Positions 63,512 to 64,000 of a DNA stretch of 64,000 nucleotides are shown here, one piece after another. The notes under the pieces were generated by a model, which was not told the DNA's origin, did not search any database, and was given only the letters and a program-made list of their open reading frames with translations. The DNA is taken from assembly GCA_963805445.1 (NCBI GenBank), contig CAWDUI010000015.1, positions 1-64,000 of the forward strand, given 5' to 3'. Origin of the DNA: JAENVT01 sp963805445 (GTDB taxonomy: Bacteria; Actinomycetota; Acidimicrobiia; Acidimicrobiales; Ilumatobacteraceae). Made by a program: the position numbers and the translations under genes. Position 1 is the first letter of the stretch; each line of letters starts with the position of its first letter.

Positions 63512-64000
63512 CGTCGACCGAGGCGGCGGAACAGCCACGCCAACCCGAGGAAGACGAAGGCGATGATGGCGATGGCGATGATCCCCAGAGTCTGTGAACC
63601 CTTCACGCCGTAGCGCAGATCGAGGCTCGACGCCTGGCTTCCTGCGCTGGCTCGCAGACCGATCGCATAGTCGCCGGCGAGGGCGTTCTTGGCGGGCTTG
63701 ATGACGGCGACCACCTGTGTCGACTCGTTCGGCTTGACCTCGTCGACCTTGGGGGGATCGAACGTGACGGTCCATCCCGACGGCGGCGTGGCAGCGAACT
63801 GCACGGCGTCGACGGCTGCGGTGCCGGTGTTGCCGACGACCAGCGTCACTCGCTTCTCGCTGTTCGCCTTGCCACTGAAGTTCAACCGCTGGTCGGCTGT
63901 GGCGACGTCGAGTTTCGACGATCCGGTGACCTCAGCGGTCAGTTGGAACGAACCCGAAGCACCGGAATCCGACGTGATCGTGACCGCGATCGGATAGCTG
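63508..64000 (-). CDS. NEW3-domain membrane protein (partial)
   Basis: The window cuts off the N-terminus; about 164 residues are visible. Two or more immunoglobulin-like NEW3 domains (SGSFQLTAEVTGSSKLDVATADQ, NFSGKANSEKRVTLVVGNTGTAAVDAVQFAA, PSGWTVTFDPPKVDEVKPNE) lie outside the cell, followed by a C-terminal membrane helix (LGIIAIAIIAFVFLGLAWLF) and RRLGRR. Such proteins accompany ABC-2 exporters, as here, with four-base overlap to the ATPase gene. Confidence 0.82.

Overview
The window is a GC-rich actinobacterial chromosome segment centred on the replication-origin cluster. The gene order matches the dnaA neighbourhood known from Mycobacterium and relatives: tRNA-Ile, DUF3566 gene, gyrA, gyrB, dciA (DUF721), recF, dnaN, dnaA, rpmH, rnpA, yidD, yidC, jag, rsmG, parA, parB, cwlM, trxA, trxB, anti-sigma, sigma, DUF6049 gene, pcnA. 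A second classic block, DUF5318 gene, rpsF, ssb, rpsR, rplI, dnaB, follows at 42-46.6 kb. Protein style suggests a deep-branching lineage such as Acidimicrobiia (Ilumatobacter-like); that placement is an inference and was not tested. No prophage, insertion sequence, CRISPR array or rRNA operon is visible.

Layout. 0-10.3 kb is metabolic and accessory: limonene-monooxygenase-like LLM oxidoreductase, zinc ribbon, D-aminoacylase-like amidohydrolase, aminotransferase, molybdopterin oxidoreductase, PRC/MgtE_N/CBS protein with DUF1003 partner, hydrolase, NAD(P)-binding protein. 10.3-26.2 kb is the origin core. Genes from tRNA-Ile to dnaA run leftward and rpmH to parB run rightward, so the switch is at dnaA/rpmH. 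Candidate DnaA boxes lie on both sides of dnaA, and two parS sites precede parAB. 26.2-35.8 kb is a leftward block of envelope and redox genes: CwlM-like protein, thioredoxin system, ECF sigma/anti-sigma pair, Ser/Thr kinase with an extracellular domain, DegV, DUF6049 protein, GNAT. 35.8-41.4 kb carries an HDAC-like protein, the CCA enzyme and a large PAS-GGDEF-EAL protein. 42-46.6 kb holds ribosomal and replication genes.

46.6-64 kb is accessory: GNAT, SDR, a second LLM oxidoreductase coupled to a 50-codon membrane ORF, VOC protein, HisC-like aminotransferase, diguanylate cyclase, RidA, a PspC/LiaF-like envelope-stress module with its own histidine kinase and LuxR-type regulator, CsbD behind a SigB-type promoter, a protein made of three almost identical 101-residue IPT/TIG-like modules, two OmpR-type regulators with one histidine kinase, and an ABC exporter with a NEW3-like membrane protein running off the edge.

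Caution on sequence quality: more than 25 single-base frameshifts interrupt otherwise intact genes, including the essential or core genes recF, yidC, parB and dnaB. They usually sit in G or C runs. I read them as assembly errors rather than pseudogenes and annotate each interrupted gene across its full span. The most unusual points are the perfect IPT/TIG repeats, the stand-alone MurJ-locus kinase, the tRNA-linked 44-codon ORF, the baseplate-motif membrane micro-ORF, and DnaA-box pairs ahead of dnaB and behind parB.
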